Shown: positions 1 through 9,023, counted from the stretch's first letter. The stretch: DNA of 64,000 nt from Pseudoxanthomonas sp. (GCF_035999195.1 NZ_DASYGY010000009.1:1364001-1428000), one strand, 5' to 3'. Notes: generated by a model from the letters alone, not told the origin. Numbers and translations: made by a program.

Positions 1-1
1 C

Positions 2-1219
2 GCGGCCGTCGGCACCATGATGCTGGTCACCAAGATCGTGGATGCCATCACCGACCCGTTGATGGGAGCGCTGGCCGATCGCACCCGCAGCCGGCTGGGC
101 CGGTTCCGCCCCTATCTGCTGTACGGCGCGTTGCCGCTGGCGTTCACTGGCGTGCTGACGTGGACGGTGCCCGACCTGGGTGAAGGCGGGAAGCTGGTAT
201 GGGCCTATGCGACCTTCACGCTGATGATGCTGGCTTACACGGTGGTGAGCATTCCTTATTCCGCGCTGTCGGGCGTGATCACCGCTGACAGCCAGCACCG
301 TACGCAGCTGATCAGCTTCCGTTTCATCGCCGCGTTCGCCGGGACCATGGCGGTGAACTGGCTGACGCTGGACCTGGTGCGCTGGCTGGGGCGCGGCGAT
401 CAGGCGCTGGGCTGGCAGCTGACGCTATCGCTGTACGGCGTGATCGCCACCGCGGCCTTCGTCACCGTGGCCCTGACCACGCGCGAACGCGTGTCGCCGC
501 CGCCCCAGCAGGCCAGCGCCGTGCGCCAGGACGTGAGGGATCTGCTGCACAACCGGCCATGGATGGTGCTGTTCGCGCTGGCGCTGATCATCATGGTGAC
601 CATCGTGATGCGCGGCGGCTCGTTGGCCTATTACCTGAAGTACCACCTCGGCCGCCCCGAGCTGACCGGCCTGTTCCTGGGCATGTACGCGCTGGCGCTG
701 GCGGTGGGCGCCGGGCTGACGCCGCTGATGACCCGCTACGTGGACAAGCGCCGGCTGATGGCGTGGCTGATGGCCGGCGTGGGCGTGGTGAGCGGCGCGA
801 TGTTCTTCATCCCGGCCGATGCCGTGTGGACCATGTTCGCGCTCAACCTGCTGGTCGGGCTGATGCTGGGGCCGAAATCGCCGCTGGCCTTCTCGATGTA
901 CGCCGACTGCGCCGACTACACCGAATGGAAGACCGGCCGCCGCGCCACCGCGATGACCTTCGCCGCCGCCACCTTCTCGCAGAAGCTCGGCGGCGCGCTG
1001 GCCTCGGCGACCATCGCGTGGATTCTCGCCGGCATGGGCTACGTGGCCAACGAAGCGCAGTCGGATGCATCGCGGCTCGGCATCGTGCTGCTGCTGACCG
1101 TCATTCCCGGCGGCGTCGCCCTGCTGGCGGCATGGGTGATGCGCTTCTATCCGCTGGATGGCGCGACGCTGGCGCAGGTACAGGCCGACCTGCGGGCACG
1201 CCGGGAGGCGACGGCATGA
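2..1219 (+). CDS. GPH-family sugar:cation symporter, 5' end missing
   Basis: Inner-membrane MFS transporter of the glycoside-pentoside-hexuronide type. The frame is open from base 2, so the start codon and about the first one or two membrane helices lie outside the window; 405 residues are visible. The early segment ITDPLMG followed by DRTRSRLGRFRPY is the hallmark loop of this family, and about ten hydrophobic helices follow. The stop overlaps the next start (ATGA at 1216-1219), so it is translationally coupled to a GH94 phosphorylase and then gluconokinase. Inferred cargo is cellobionic acid or a related oxidised disaccharide; the sequence alone does not fix the substrate. Confidence 0.85.
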   Translation, partial: AAVGTMMLVTKIVDAITDPLMGALADRTRSRLGRFRPYLLYGALPLAFTGVLTWTVPDLGEGGKLVWAYATFTLMMLAYTVVSIPYSALSGVITADSQHRTQLISFRFIAAFAGTMAVNWLTLDLVRWLGRGDQALGWQLTLSLYGVIATAAFVTVALTTRERVSPPPQQASAVRQDVRDLLHNRPWMVLFALALIIMVTIVMRGGSLAYYLKYHLGRPELTGLFLGMYALALAVGAGLTPLMTRYVDKRRLMAWLMAGVGVVSGAMFFIPADAVWTMFALNLLVGLMLGPKSPLAFSMYADCADYTEWKTGRRATAMTFAAATFSQKLGGALASATIAWILAGMGYVANEAQSDASRLGIVLLLTVIPGGVALLAAWVMRFYPLDGATLAQVQADLRARREATA

Positions 1220-3588
1220 CGGAGGTTCCGTACGGTTTCGAGGAGGACGGCCGACGCTTCGTGCTGACCAGCCCCACGGCGATGCCGGCCGCGTCCACCT
1301 TCCTCTGGAACCGCCGCATGCTGCTGCAGCTCAACTGCCGCGGCTTCGCCACCGCGCAGTTCATGCAGCCCGAACCCGCCAAGTACGCGCACGCACCGAC
1401 GCTGGAGGCCAAGACCTTCATGCAGCCGGAGCAGCCGTACTACGCGCATCACCCCGGCCGCTTCTGCTACGTGAAGGACGAGGAGGACGGCACGCTGTTC
1501 TCGGTGCCGCACGAGCCGGTACGCCGTGCGCCGGAGGCGTTCGCGTTCTCCGTCGGCCTCCACGATGTCGCGTGGCGCGTGCAGTGCGACGGGATCGAGG
1601 TGGAATGGAGCGTGGTGTTGCCGGTCGACGACGTGGCCGAGCTGTGGACATTGCGCGTGCGCAACCGGTCGGGCCGGCGGCGACGCGTGAGCCTGTACCC
1701 GTACTTCCCGGTCGGCTACATGTCGTGGATGAACCAGTCCGGCCGCTACCGCGACGACCTGGGTGGGATCGTCTGCGACAGCATCGCGCCTTACCAGAAG
1801 GTGGAGGACTACTTCCGCCAGCGCGATTTCAAGGACCGCACCGCGCTGCTGCACGAGCGCACGCCGGATGGATGGGAAGCGAACCAGGCACAGTTCGAGG
1901 GCGAAGGCGGGCTGCCTGCGCCGCATGGCATCGTCGGTGGCGAGCGCCTGCGCGATGGCGACGCGGCCTATGAAATGCCGACGGCGGTGCTGCAGTACCG
2001 CGTGGCGCTCGCCGACGACGAGGTCGAGGACTACCGCTTCCTGTTCGCGCCTGCGCGCGACGACGACGAAATCCGCCACCTGCGCGCACGGCACCTGTCG
2101 GCCGATGGATTCGCCACCGCGCATGCCGGTAGCGCCGCGCATATCGACACCGGCGCGGGCTGCGTGCGCATCGAAACGCCGGACCCCTGGCTGGACGCGT
2201 TCGCCAACCACTGGCTGCCGCGGCAGGTGTTCTACCACGGCGACGTCAACCGCCTGACCACCGATCCGCAGACGCGCAACTATCTGCAGGACCACATGGG
2301 CATGGGCTACCTGCGGCCCGAGGTGGCGCGCGCCGCCTTCCTGCATGCGCTGTCGCAGCAGGAACCCTCGGGCGCGATGCCGGACGGCATCCTGCTGGTG
2401 GACGGCGCCGAGCTGAAATACATCAACCAGATTCCGCACACCGACCACGCGGTCTGGCTGCCGGTCTGCCTGCGCGCCTACCTGGACGAAACCGGCGACG
2501 AGGCCCTGCTGGACATGCCCGTGACCGACCGGGAGGGGCATGTCGCGACGGTGTCCGAGCGCATCAGCCGCGCCATGCGCTGGCTGCTGCAGGCACGCGA
2601 TGCGCGCGGGCTCAGCTACATCGCCCAGGGCGACTGGTGCGACCCGATGAACATGGTCGGCTGGCGCGGACGCGGCGTGTCCGGCTGGCTGACGCTGGCC
2701 AGCGCCTATGCGCTGAAACTGTGGGCGGCGATCTGCGCCCGGCGCGGCGAACAGGCGCTGGCGGACGAGTTCCATCGCGGCATGGACGCCTGCAATGCCG
2801 CCATGAACACCCATCTGTGGGACGGCGACTGGTACGGCCGCGGCATCACCGACGACGGCATCGCCTTCGGCGTCAGCGCGGATCGCGAAGGCCGCATCTT
2901 CCTCAATCCGCAGAGCTGGGCCCTGCTCGGTGGCGCGGCGGACGACGACCGGCGCGCGCGCATTCTGGCGGCCGTCGACACGCACCTGGTGTCGCCGTAC
3001 GGCGTGGCGATGTACGACCCGCCGTACATGCGCATGCGCGAGGACGTGGGACGGGTGACGCAGAAGTTCCCCGGCTCGGCCGAGAACGGCTCGGTCTACA
3101 ACCATGCGGCGGCGTTCTACCTGTACAGCCTGTACCAGGTGGGCGATGCCGACCGCGCCTGGCAGGTGCTGCGCGCGATGCTGCCCTCGCCCGCACCGGA
3201 GGACTGCCTGCAGCGCGGCCAGCTGCCGGTATTCGTCCCGAACTACTACCGCGGCGCCTGGCGCCTGCATCCGCGTACCGCCGGCCGTTCCAGCCAGCTG
3301 TTCAACACCGGCACCGCGGCATGGCTGTACCGCTGTCTGGTGGAGGAACTGTTCGGCCTGCGCGGTGATGGCGATGCGTTGCGGATCGCGCCGCAGCTGC
3401 CGTCGCACTGGTCGTCGGCGCGCGTGTCCCGCCGGTTCCGCGGCGCCGTGTTCGAGGTGAGCATCGAACGCGTGGCCGGGCGGGCCCGGATGCGCGTCGC
3501 GCTGGACGGAGTCTGGCAGGACGAACCCCGCGTCCGCGGTATCGAGGCCGGCCGCACGTACCAAGTACGGGTGGAACTGCCTGCGTGA
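1216..3588 (+). CDS. GH94 phosphorylase, probable cellobionic acid phosphorylase
   Basis: A 790-residue cytoplasmic glycoside hydrolase family 94 enzyme. Cellobionic acid phosphorylases, known from Xanthomonas campestris and Neurospora crassa, split 4-O-glucosyl-gluconate with phosphate into glucose 1-phosphate and gluconate. The N-terminal half is beta-rich (about 1-290). The (alpha/alpha)6 barrel follows, with TTDPQTRNYLQD near residue 350 and GDWCDPMN at 472-479, the position of the family's catalytic Asp (D473 or D476). The start is the ATG at 1216, which overlaps the upstream stop; the same frame is open further upstream but reads through the transporter gene. The specificity call rests on length, resemblance and the adjacent gluconokinase. 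A cellobiose or cellodextrin phosphorylase is the alternative. Confidence 0.8.
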   Translation: MTEVPYGFEEDGRRFVLTSPTAMPAASTFLWNRRMLLQLNCRGFATAQFMQPEPAKYAHAPTLEAKTFMQPEQPYYAHHPGRFCYVKDEEDGTLFSVPHEPVRRAPEAFAFSVGLHDVAWRVQCDGIEVEWSVVLPVDDVAELWTLRVRNRSGRRRRVSLYPYFPVGYMSWMNQSGRYRDDLGGIVCDSIAPYQKVEDYFRQRDFKDRTALLHERTPDGWEANQAQFEGEGGLPAPHGIVGGERLRDGDAAYEMPTAVLQYRVALADDEVEDYRFLFAPARDDDEIRHLRARHLSADGFATAHAGSAAHIDTGAGCVRIETPDPWLDAFANHWLPRQVFYHGDVNRLTTDPQTRNYLQDHMGMGYLRPEVARAAFLHALSQQEPSGAMPDGILLVDGAELKYINQIPHTDHAVWLPVCLRAYLDETGDEALLDMPVTDREGHVATVSERISRAMRWLLQARDARGLSYIAQGDWCDPMNMVGWRGRGVSGWLTLASAYALKLWAAICARRGEQALADEFHRGMDACNAAMNTHLWDGDWYGRGITDDGIAFGVSADREGRIFLNPQSWALLGGAADDDRRARILAAVDTHLVSPYGVAMYDPPYMRMREDVGRVTQKFPGSAENGSVYNHAAAFYLYSLYQVGDADRAWQVLRAMLPSPAPEDCLQRGQLPVFVPNYYRGAWRLHPRTAGRSSQLFNTGTAAWLYRCLVEELFGLRGDGDALRIAPQLPSHWSSARVSRRFRGAVFEVSIERVAGRARMRVALDGVWQDEPRVRGIEAGRTYQVRVELPA

Positions 3589-4097
3589 GCGACCGCGTGC
3601 GCGTCGTCGTGGTGATGGGCGTGTCGGGCAGCGGCAAGACCACGCTGGCACGCGCACTGGCCGACGCATGGCCGGCGACCTTCCTCGATGCCGACGATTT
3701 CCACAGCCTGGCTGCGAAAGCCCGCATGGCCGACGGTCATCCGCTCAACGACCGCATGCGGGCGCCGTGGGTGCGGCGCATCGCGGATGACCTGGTGCGG
3801 CGGGTCGCGGCAGACGAGCGCGTGGTGCTGGCCTTCTCCGGACTGCGCCGACGCCATCGTGAGCGGCTGCGCGCCACGGGCGTGCCGATGCGGTTCCTGT
3901 TCCTGCACGGCGACGCGGCGCTGATCGCGGCGCGTATGCAGGCACGCCGCGGCCATTACATGCCGGCGTCGCTGCTGGACAGCCAGTTCGCCACGCTGGA
4001 GACGCCCGTGGACGAAGCCGATGTCGTGCGGATCGACGCAGCCGAACCGCCCGCCGTACAGCTGCGGCTTGCCCTGGCGGCACTGCCGCCGGATTGA
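3585..4097 (+). CDS. gntK: gluconokinase
   Basis: A 170-residue kinase that phosphorylates gluconate to 6-phosphogluconate, feeding the Entner-Doudoroff and pentose phosphate routes. The Walker A motif GVSGSGKT is at residues 12-19, followed by the family's LDADDFHS at 34-41 and SGLRRRHRERLR near residue 85. Length matches GntK-type (thermoresistant) gluconokinases. The GTG start overlaps the phosphorylase stop (GTGA at 3585-3588), so three genes are translationally coupled. In this context it most likely consumes gluconate released by the upstream GH94 enzyme. Confidence 0.9.
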   Translation: MSDRVRVVVVMGVSGSGKTTLARALADAWPATFLDADDFHSLAAKARMADGHPLNDRMRAPWVRRIADDLVRRVAADERVVLAFSGLRRRHRERLRATGVPMRFLFLHGDAALIAARMQARRGHYMPASLLDSQFATLETPVDEADVVRIDAAEPPAVQLRLALAALPPD

Positions 4098-4104
4098 GCC
4101 GACG

Positions 4105-4662
4105 CTACGGGCGCCAGTTGGCGTTGCGCTCCCAGAACGCGACGCTGCGCCGGTAGGCCGCCGGATCGAGCGGCACGCCGGATCCGCCCTCCTCCACGCC
4201 CAGCGCATTGCGCATCATCGTGATGGGCGCCATCGGGATCTCGTCCGGCGTCTGCGTGTACAGGCAGCCGACGACGCCCCAGTCGCCCTCGATCGGCGCC
4301 CCCTCCTTCGCCAGCTGCGCCGCGCTGTAGAGGATCACCACCAGGTAGTCCGCCACCGGCGGCTCGACGCCTTCGAACCAGCGCACCAGCACCGGCAGCT
4401 CCGACGAGGAACGCGCTTCATAGCCCGACCGCAGCAGGTGGCGGTTACCGTCGGTGATGGGCACGGTCAGGCACCGGGTCGAGGTCCAGTTGCGGTGGAC
4501 ATGCAGGCGGCAGAACGGCGCATAGCCATCGAGCACCGCCAGCGGCGGTTCGGTGTTGAGGCGCTGCTCGAAGGCCTGCGGCGTGCAGTCCTGGATGGCA
4601 TTGCGGCGCGGCTCGGACGGGAACAGGCGGGTCCGGGCGAACGGAGTGAGGACGATGCTCAT
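4105..4662 (-). CDS. DUF3228 family protein
   Basis: A 185-residue soluble protein with the look of the DUF3228 family, whose function is unknown. It starts with MSIVLTPFARTRLF; the frame is open further upstream to 4761, but that part is Arg/Pro-rich and non-conserved in character, so the ATG at 4662 is preferred. There is no signal peptide or membrane segment. It converges on the gluconokinase operon with a 7-base gap and is divergent from metF. No catalytic motif can be assigned by eye. Confidence 0.7.
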   Translation of the reverse strand: MSIVLTPFARTRLFPSEPRRNAIQDCTPQAFEQRLNTEPPLAVLDGYAPFCRLHVHRNWTSTRCLTVPITDGNRHLLRSGYEARSSSELPVLVRWFEGVEPPVADYLVVILYSAAQLAKEGAPIEGDWGVVGCLYTQTPDEIPMAPITMMRNALGVEEGGSGVPLDPAAYRRSVAFWERNANWRP

Positions 4663-4760
4663 GCGGCAGCCGGTAACGGAAGGCCGACAGGGTACCCGCC
4701 CCCGGAGCGGCCGCGCGCGAGGGCGGCGCCGTGACGGGATGTGCGGGACCGCCATACACA

Positions 4761-4784
4761 TTCATCCGGATGAAGCGATACAAT
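4761..4784 (+). promoter_or_regulatory. palindromic operator candidate and -10 box upstream of metF
   Basis: A perfect 14-base palindrome TTCATCCGGATGAA lies at 4761-4774 and is followed four bases later by TACAAT at 4779-4784, a good -10 hexamer 27 bases before the metF ATG. There is no clear -35 (acacat at the 17-base spacing), so the palindrome would sit in the core promoter. The layout suits a dimeric repressor of methionine genes. ArsR-type or MetJ/MetR-type control is conceivable, but the regulator cannot be named from this window. Confidence 0.5.
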
Positions 4785-4811
4785 GCGGCCTCGACCCGAA
4801 CGGCGCCGTCC

Positions 4812-5645
4812 ATGCCTTCCATCAGCTTCGAGTTCTACCCGCCCAAGACCGATGAGCAGCGCGCGCAACTCGACCGCACCGCGGACAAGCTGAAGGCCTA
4901 CCGGCCCGAGTACGTGTCGTGCACCTTCGGTGCCGGCGGCTCCACGCTGAGCTACACCTCCGAGACGGTCCGCCACCTCAACCAGCACCATCGCTTCGAT
5001 GCGGCACCGCATCTGTCGTGCGTCGGCGGCAGCCGCGAGGAAATCCGCGAACTGCTGCGCCTGTACCGCGCCCTCGGCTGCAAGCGCATCGTCGCGCTGC
5101 GCGGCGACCTGCCCTCCGGCATGGGCCATCCGGGCGACCTGCGCTATGCATCGGAGCTGATCGACTTCATCCGCGCCGAGCAGGGCGACACGTTCCATAT
5201 CGAGGTCGGCGCGTACCCGGAAACGCATCCCCAGGCCGAGGACGCGCTGACCGACCTGCGCCACTTCAAGGCCAAGGTCGATGCCGGCGCCGATGGCGCC
5301 ATCACCCAGTACTTCTACAACCCCGACGCGTACTTCCACTTCGTCGACGCGGTGCGCAAGCTCGGCGTGGACATCCCGATCGTCCCCGGCATCATGCCGA
5401 TCTCGAACTTCTCGCAGCTGCGCCGCTTCTCAGAAGCCTGCGGCGCCGAGATCCCGCGCTGGATCGGCAAGCGCATGCAGGCATTCGGCGACGACGCGGA
5501 CGCGATCCGCGACTTCGGCGCGGACGTCGTGGCCAGCCTGTGCGAACGCCTCGTCGCCGGCGGCGCGCCATCGCTGCACTTCTACACGCTCAACCTGGCC
5601 AGGCCGACCCAGTCCGTGCTGTCGCGCCTGGGCTGGTCGGCCTGA
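4812..5645 (+). CDS. metF: 5,10-methylenetetrahydrofolate reductase
   Basis: A 277-residue flavoprotein that reduces 5,10-methylene-THF to 5-methyl-THF for methionine synthesis. ISFEFYPPKT at residues 4-13 carries the catalytic Glu (E7), and the FAD/folate barrel motifs VALRGDLP and ITQYFYNPDAY are present. The ATG at 4812 gives the standard N-terminus; 27 further upstream codons in frame would include the promoter palindrome. It is a single gene, divergent from the DUF3228 gene. Control is probably through the palindrome at 4761-4774. Confidence 0.93.
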   Translation: MPSISFEFYPPKTDEQRAQLDRTADKLKAYRPEYVSCTFGAGGSTLSYTSETVRHLNQHHRFDAAPHLSCVGGSREEIRELLRLYRALGCKRIVALRGDLPSGMGHPGDLRYASELIDFIRAEQGDTFHIEVGAYPETHPQAEDALTDLRHFKAKVDAGADGAITQYFYNPDAYFHFVDAVRKLGVDIPIVPGIMPISNFSQLRRFSEACGAEIPRWIGKRMQAFGDDADAIRDFGADVVASLCERLVAGGAPSLHFYTLNLARPTQSVLSRLGWSA

Positions 5646-5741
5646 GCGGCCTGCGGTTCCGTTCGTCCGGCAGGTGAACGGCCGCCGATTCCGTGCGCGC
5701 GTGCCATGACCTGGACGCGCCGGCCGGATTAGGCTGACGGC

Positions 5742-6338
5742 ATGCGCTTGCTCCCCTTTTTCGCCCTCGCCTGCCTGCTCGTCTGCGGCGGCCTGCGCCC
5801 CGCCGTCGCGCAGGCGCAGCAGCAGGGCGTGCAGCGCTGCACCACGATGTCCGGCGACACGGTCTACACCGACAAGCGCTGCGAGGACGTCGGCGCGATG
5901 GATCGCCTGCCCTCGGCGTCCACCGCCATGGCCGCGACCGGTGCGCTGTACCGCGGCGGCTGTTCGCGCACGCTCAGCGACTTGGTGATGCAGGTGTCGT
6001 CGGCGATCCAGGCCGGCGACGTGAACCGCCTTGCCGGCGTTTACCACTGGGCCGGCACCTCGGATGCCGGCGCGTTGCGCATCCTCGACCGCCTGGACGT
6101 GGTGGTGCGGCGGCCGCTGGTCGACATCGTGCCCATCCGGCCCGCTCCCGCGCCGGTGCTGGACGCCGAGGGCGCGGTCGTCGATGCGAACCAGGACGGC
6201 TATTACCCGCAAACGACAACGCAGCGGCAGCGCCCGGTCGGACTGCGCGTCGTGCAGACGCTGAAGAACAGCGCCACGCCCGCCGACACCACGTTCGGCC
6301 TGCGCCGCGCCTACAACTGCTTCTGGATCACGCTGTAG
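5742..6338 (+). CDS. secreted protein of unknown function
   Basis: A 198-residue protein with a clear Sec signal peptide (hydrophobic core FFALACLLVCGGL, cleavage near AVAQA at about residues 22-26), so periplasmic or secreted. The mature part begins with VQRCTTMSGDTVYTDKRCEDVGAM, a two-Cys segment that resembles the start of DUF4124-type periplasmic proteins, and ends with a Cys-containing NCFWITL. I do not recognise a catalytic motif. It stands alone between metF and the converging histidine kinase gene. Confidence 0.6.
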   Translation: MRLLPFFALACLLVCGGLRPAVAQAQQQGVQRCTTMSGDTVYTDKRCEDVGAMDRLPSASTAMAATGALYRGGCSRTLSDLVMQVSSAIQAGDVNRLAGVYHWAGTSDAGALRILDRLDVVVRRPLVDIVPIRPAPAPVLDAEGAVVDANQDGYYPQTTTQRQRPVGLRVVQTLKNSATPADTTFGLRRAYNCFWITL

Positions 6339-6353
6339 GCGCGCGCCGCGCGC

Positions 6354-7730
6354 TCATGCGACCGGTGGCGATGCATCGACCGGACTGTCGATCGTCGCGC
6401 TGCGGCCGGGGAAGAAGCGCAGCGTGGCGACAACGCCCTTGGGCTCGCCGGGCCGCACGCCCACCTGCCAGCCGTACAGCGCGCACAGGCGGCTGACGAT
6501 CGACAGGCCGATGCCGCCGCCCTGCGAATGACCGGCATGGGTGCCCCGGTAGCCGCGCTCGAACAGCCGCGCCGCGTCTTCCTTGCTGAGGCCCGGGCCG
6601 GAATCGACGACTTCCACCGCATCCGGCAGCAGCCGCACGACCACCTCGCCTTCCTTGGTGTATTTCACCGCGTTGCCGATCAGGTTGCCCAGGGCGACCG
6701 ACAGCGCGGCTTCCGGCGAATCCACGGTCACGCCGCCCTCGCCTTCCACGCGCAGCACCAGCGGCTTGCCCCCGAGGGTGGCGCGATGGGCATCGAGCAA
6801 CTGGTCGACCACGCGCGCGACGTCGGTATTGCCATGGCCGCGCTCGTTGCGCGAGAGCAGCAGCAGCGCGCTGATCAGGTCGGTGCACTGCTGCTCGGCG
6901 CGCTGGATGCGCTGGATGCGCGTGCGCGTCTTCTCGTCCATGTCGGGCCGCGACAGCATGAGCTCGACCGAACCGCGGATGATCGCCAGCGGCGTGCGCA
7001 GCTCGTGGCTGACGTCGGCGTTGAATTCGCGGTCGCGCTGGACGACGTCGGTGAGGCGCTCGGCATAGTCGTCCAGTGCCTTGGCCAGTTCGCCGACCTC
7101 GTCCTGAGGGAAGTGCGGCGCCAGCGGACGCGGGTTGCTGCTGCCGCGGTAGGCGCGCAGGCGTGCGGCGAGTTCGGAGACCGGACTCATCACACGGGAT
7201 GCGGACCACCAGCCCACCGCGAAGGAGAGCAGCGTGAACAGGATGACGGAAATGTAGATGGCACGATTGAACTGCTTCTCGCCGCGCAGGGTCTGCGTCA
7301 TGTCGTAGGCGAGGAAAAACCAAGCATCCGGCGTTTTGCGGACCGCAAGCTTGTAGGAGAAGGACTGCCCTGTCTCGTCGACCCCGCTCAGGTTGTGGAT
7401 ACCGTCCCTGAACTCGTACCAGTCCGGCTCCTCCAGGCGAAGGCGCTCGAAACCGTCGGGCCTGACGATGCGTCCATGCATCTGCTGGACGGGGACATCC
7501 ACTTGACGCGGATTGAGTTGGAAACGACGGCCGTACTCGTCGATGTTGCGGTTGAGTACGTCTTCGACCAGCTGGTTTTCCACGCGGCGGCGGGTCACCT
7601 CGGTCAGGTAGGCGAAGAGCGCCGTCAGCCCGAACCCCAGCAGCACGAACGACAGGATGATGCGGGTGCGCAGCCGCCGCCGGAAGCGGCGGTGGCGGCG
7701 GGATTTTTTCGGCGACTCAGCTGCTGGCAT
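6354..7730 (-). CDS. sensor histidine kinase of a two-component system
   Basis: Membrane histidine kinase of 458 residues from the ATG at 7730 (an upstream ATG at 7760 would add ten). Order: basic N-terminus, TM helix about 23-43, a periplasmic sensor loop of roughly 120 residues, a second TM helix ending in FAVGWW, HAMP linker, the H-box ADVSHELRTPLAIIRG, N-box LIGNAVKY, and ATP-binding G-boxes VDSGPGLS and GGGIGLSIV. It overlaps the response regulator stop by 14 bases, so the pair is coupled. The sensed signal is unknown. Confidence 0.88.
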   Translation of the reverse strand: MPAAESPKKSRRHRRFRRRLRTRIILSFVLLGFGLTALFAYLTEVTRRRVENQLVEDVLNRNIDEYGRRFQLNPRQVDVPVQQMHGRIVRPDGFERLRLEEPDWYEFRDGIHNLSGVDETGQSFSYKLAVRKTPDAWFFLAYDMTQTLRGEKQFNRAIYISVILFTLLSFAVGWWSASRVMSPVSELAARLRAYRGSSNPRPLAPHFPQDEVGELAKALDDYAERLTDVVQRDREFNADVSHELRTPLAIIRGSVELMLSRPDMDEKTRTRIQRIQRAEQQCTDLISALLLLSRNERGHGNTDVARVVDQLLDAHRATLGGKPLVLRVEGEGGVTVDSPEAALSVALGNLIGNAVKYTKEGEVVVRLLPDAVEVVDSGPGLSKEDAARLFERGYRGTHAGHSQGGGIGLSIVSRLCALYGWQVGVRPGEPKGVVATLRFFPGRSATIDSPVDASPPVA

Positions 7731-8400
7731 CGGGTGCGGCGATGCGGTATCCGATGCCATGACGGGTCTGGATGTAGGGCGAGTCGAACGGCTTGTCGAC
7801 CACGGCACGCAGGCCGTGGATATGCACGCGCAGGGAATCCGAATCCGGCAGCTCCTCGCCCCAGACGCGCGTTTCCAGTTCCTGGCGCGTCACCACCGCA
7901 GGCGAGGCCTCCATCAGGGCCTGCAGGATCTTCAGCGCCGTGGGGTTGAGTTGCAGCAGTTTGCCCTGGCGGCGCACTTCCAGCGTGTCCAGGTTGTATT
8001 CCAGCTCGCCCACTTCCAGCACGCGCGTCTGAACGCCCTTGCCGCGACGCGACAGTGCGTTGAGGCGCACTTCCACTTCCTGCAGCGCGAACGGCTTGAT
8101 CAGGTAATCGTCGGCGCCGGAGTCGAAGCCGGCCAGCTTGTTGTCCAGCGAATCGCGCGCGGTCAGCATCAGCACCGGCGTCTGCTTGCGCGCCTCGTTG
8201 CGCAGCTTGCGGCAGACTTCCAGCCCGTCCATGCCCGGCAGGTTGAGGTCGAGGACGATCGCATCGAACTCGTGCACGACCGCCAGGTGCAGGCCGGTCA
8301 CGCCGTCGGCGGCGAAGTCGACGGTATGGCCGCGCTCCTCCAGATAGTCCCCGAGGTTGGCGGCGATGTCGCTGTTGTCTTCGATGACGAGGATTCGCAT
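7717..8400 (-). CDS. OmpR-family response regulator
   Basis: A 227-residue DNA-binding response regulator. The receiver domain has the acidic pair E7/D8, phospho-acceptor D51 in LDLNLPGMDG, and the conserved Lys in DDYLIKPF. The C-terminal winged helix ends with YIQTRHGIGYRI. It is the partner of the overlapping downstream kinase. The N-terminus resembles ColR/PhoP-like regulators of xanthomonads, but I would not assign a name. Twelve bases upstream is the end of a secreted-protein gene on the same strand. Confidence 0.9.
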   Translation of the reverse strand: MRILVIEDNSDIAANLGDYLEERGHTVDFAADGVTGLHLAVVHEFDAIVLDLNLPGMDGLEVCRKLRNEARKQTPVLMLTARDSLDNKLAGFDSGADDYLIKPFALQEVEVRLNALSRRGKGVQTRVLEVGELEYNLDTLEVRRQGKLLQLNPTALKILQALMEASPAVVTRQELETRVWGEELPDSDSLRVHIHGLRAVVDKPFDSPYIQTRHGIGYRIAAPDASS

Positions 8401-8411
8401 TGCGTGTTCCT

Positions 8412-8897
8412 TCAGCGCTGGGACGAAATGGCCGAATCGGTGAGGTCCTTGCGGGCCCGTTCCGTCTGGCGATTGCGCTGCAGCGCGGTCATGCATTGGG
8501 TGGTGGTGCGGTTCGAACCGATCTGCTTCTCGCGACGGCAGATGAGCCGGCTGTCCTCGGCGGCCTGCGACAGCAGGGAATTGACCAGTTCCTGATCGTT
8601 GAACACCCGTACCTTCTGCGCCTCGTCCAGCGCGGCCACGCCACCGGCGTCGTGCAGCAGGCTCGCCATCCGCTGGAGCGCTTCGGTCACCTTGATGCGG
8701 TCGCTGTCGGAAAGCTCGCTGTAAGTCTTGCCATTGGCCAGATCGGCCTCGATGGATTGACGCTGCGCATCGAAGGACTGGTGGACATCCATCGCCATGC
8801 GCTCGCTGCGCCCGCTGTTCCCGGAACCGATACTGGCAAACGCATTGGCCGACACCAGCAGCAGGGCCAACGCGGGAGTCCATGCGAACTTGTACAT
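8412..8897 (-). CDS. secreted protein encoded upstream of the two-component system
   Basis: A 161-residue protein with a signal peptide (MYKFAWTPALALLLVSANAFA, cleavage near residue 21). The mature part is mostly helical and polar, with two Cys (RLICRREKQ and TTQCMTALQ). The C-terminus QRNRQTERARKD is Arg-rich. The function is unknown. It is the first gene of an apparent three-gene minus-strand operon with the response regulator and kinase, separated from the regulator by 11 bases. It could be a periplasmic accessory of the sensor, but only position supports that. Confidence 0.65.
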   Translation of the reverse strand: MYKFAWTPALALLLVSANAFASIGSGNSGRSERMAMDVHQSFDAQRQSIEADLANGKTYSELSDSDRIKVTEALQRMASLLHDAGGVAALDEAQKVRVFNDQELVNSLLSQAAEDSRLICRREKQIGSNRTTTQCMTALQRNRQTERARKDLTDSAISSQR

Positions 8898-9023
8898 CCA
8901 TTACCTCGTGTGGGTGGGGGCGAGGGCAGAGAGTAACAGCCGTTGCGCATTCGACGATGCCCGGCCGTGCGTCCGGGATTCTGCCATGCCGCGCGCGAAG
9001 GACATCGGCCGAAGGTCACCGAC

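Noticed and set aside
4663..4811. SAM or SAH riboswitch upstream of metF
   Set aside because: The space between the -10 box and the ATG is too short for a known riboswitch, and the only strong feature is the palindrome in the promoter.
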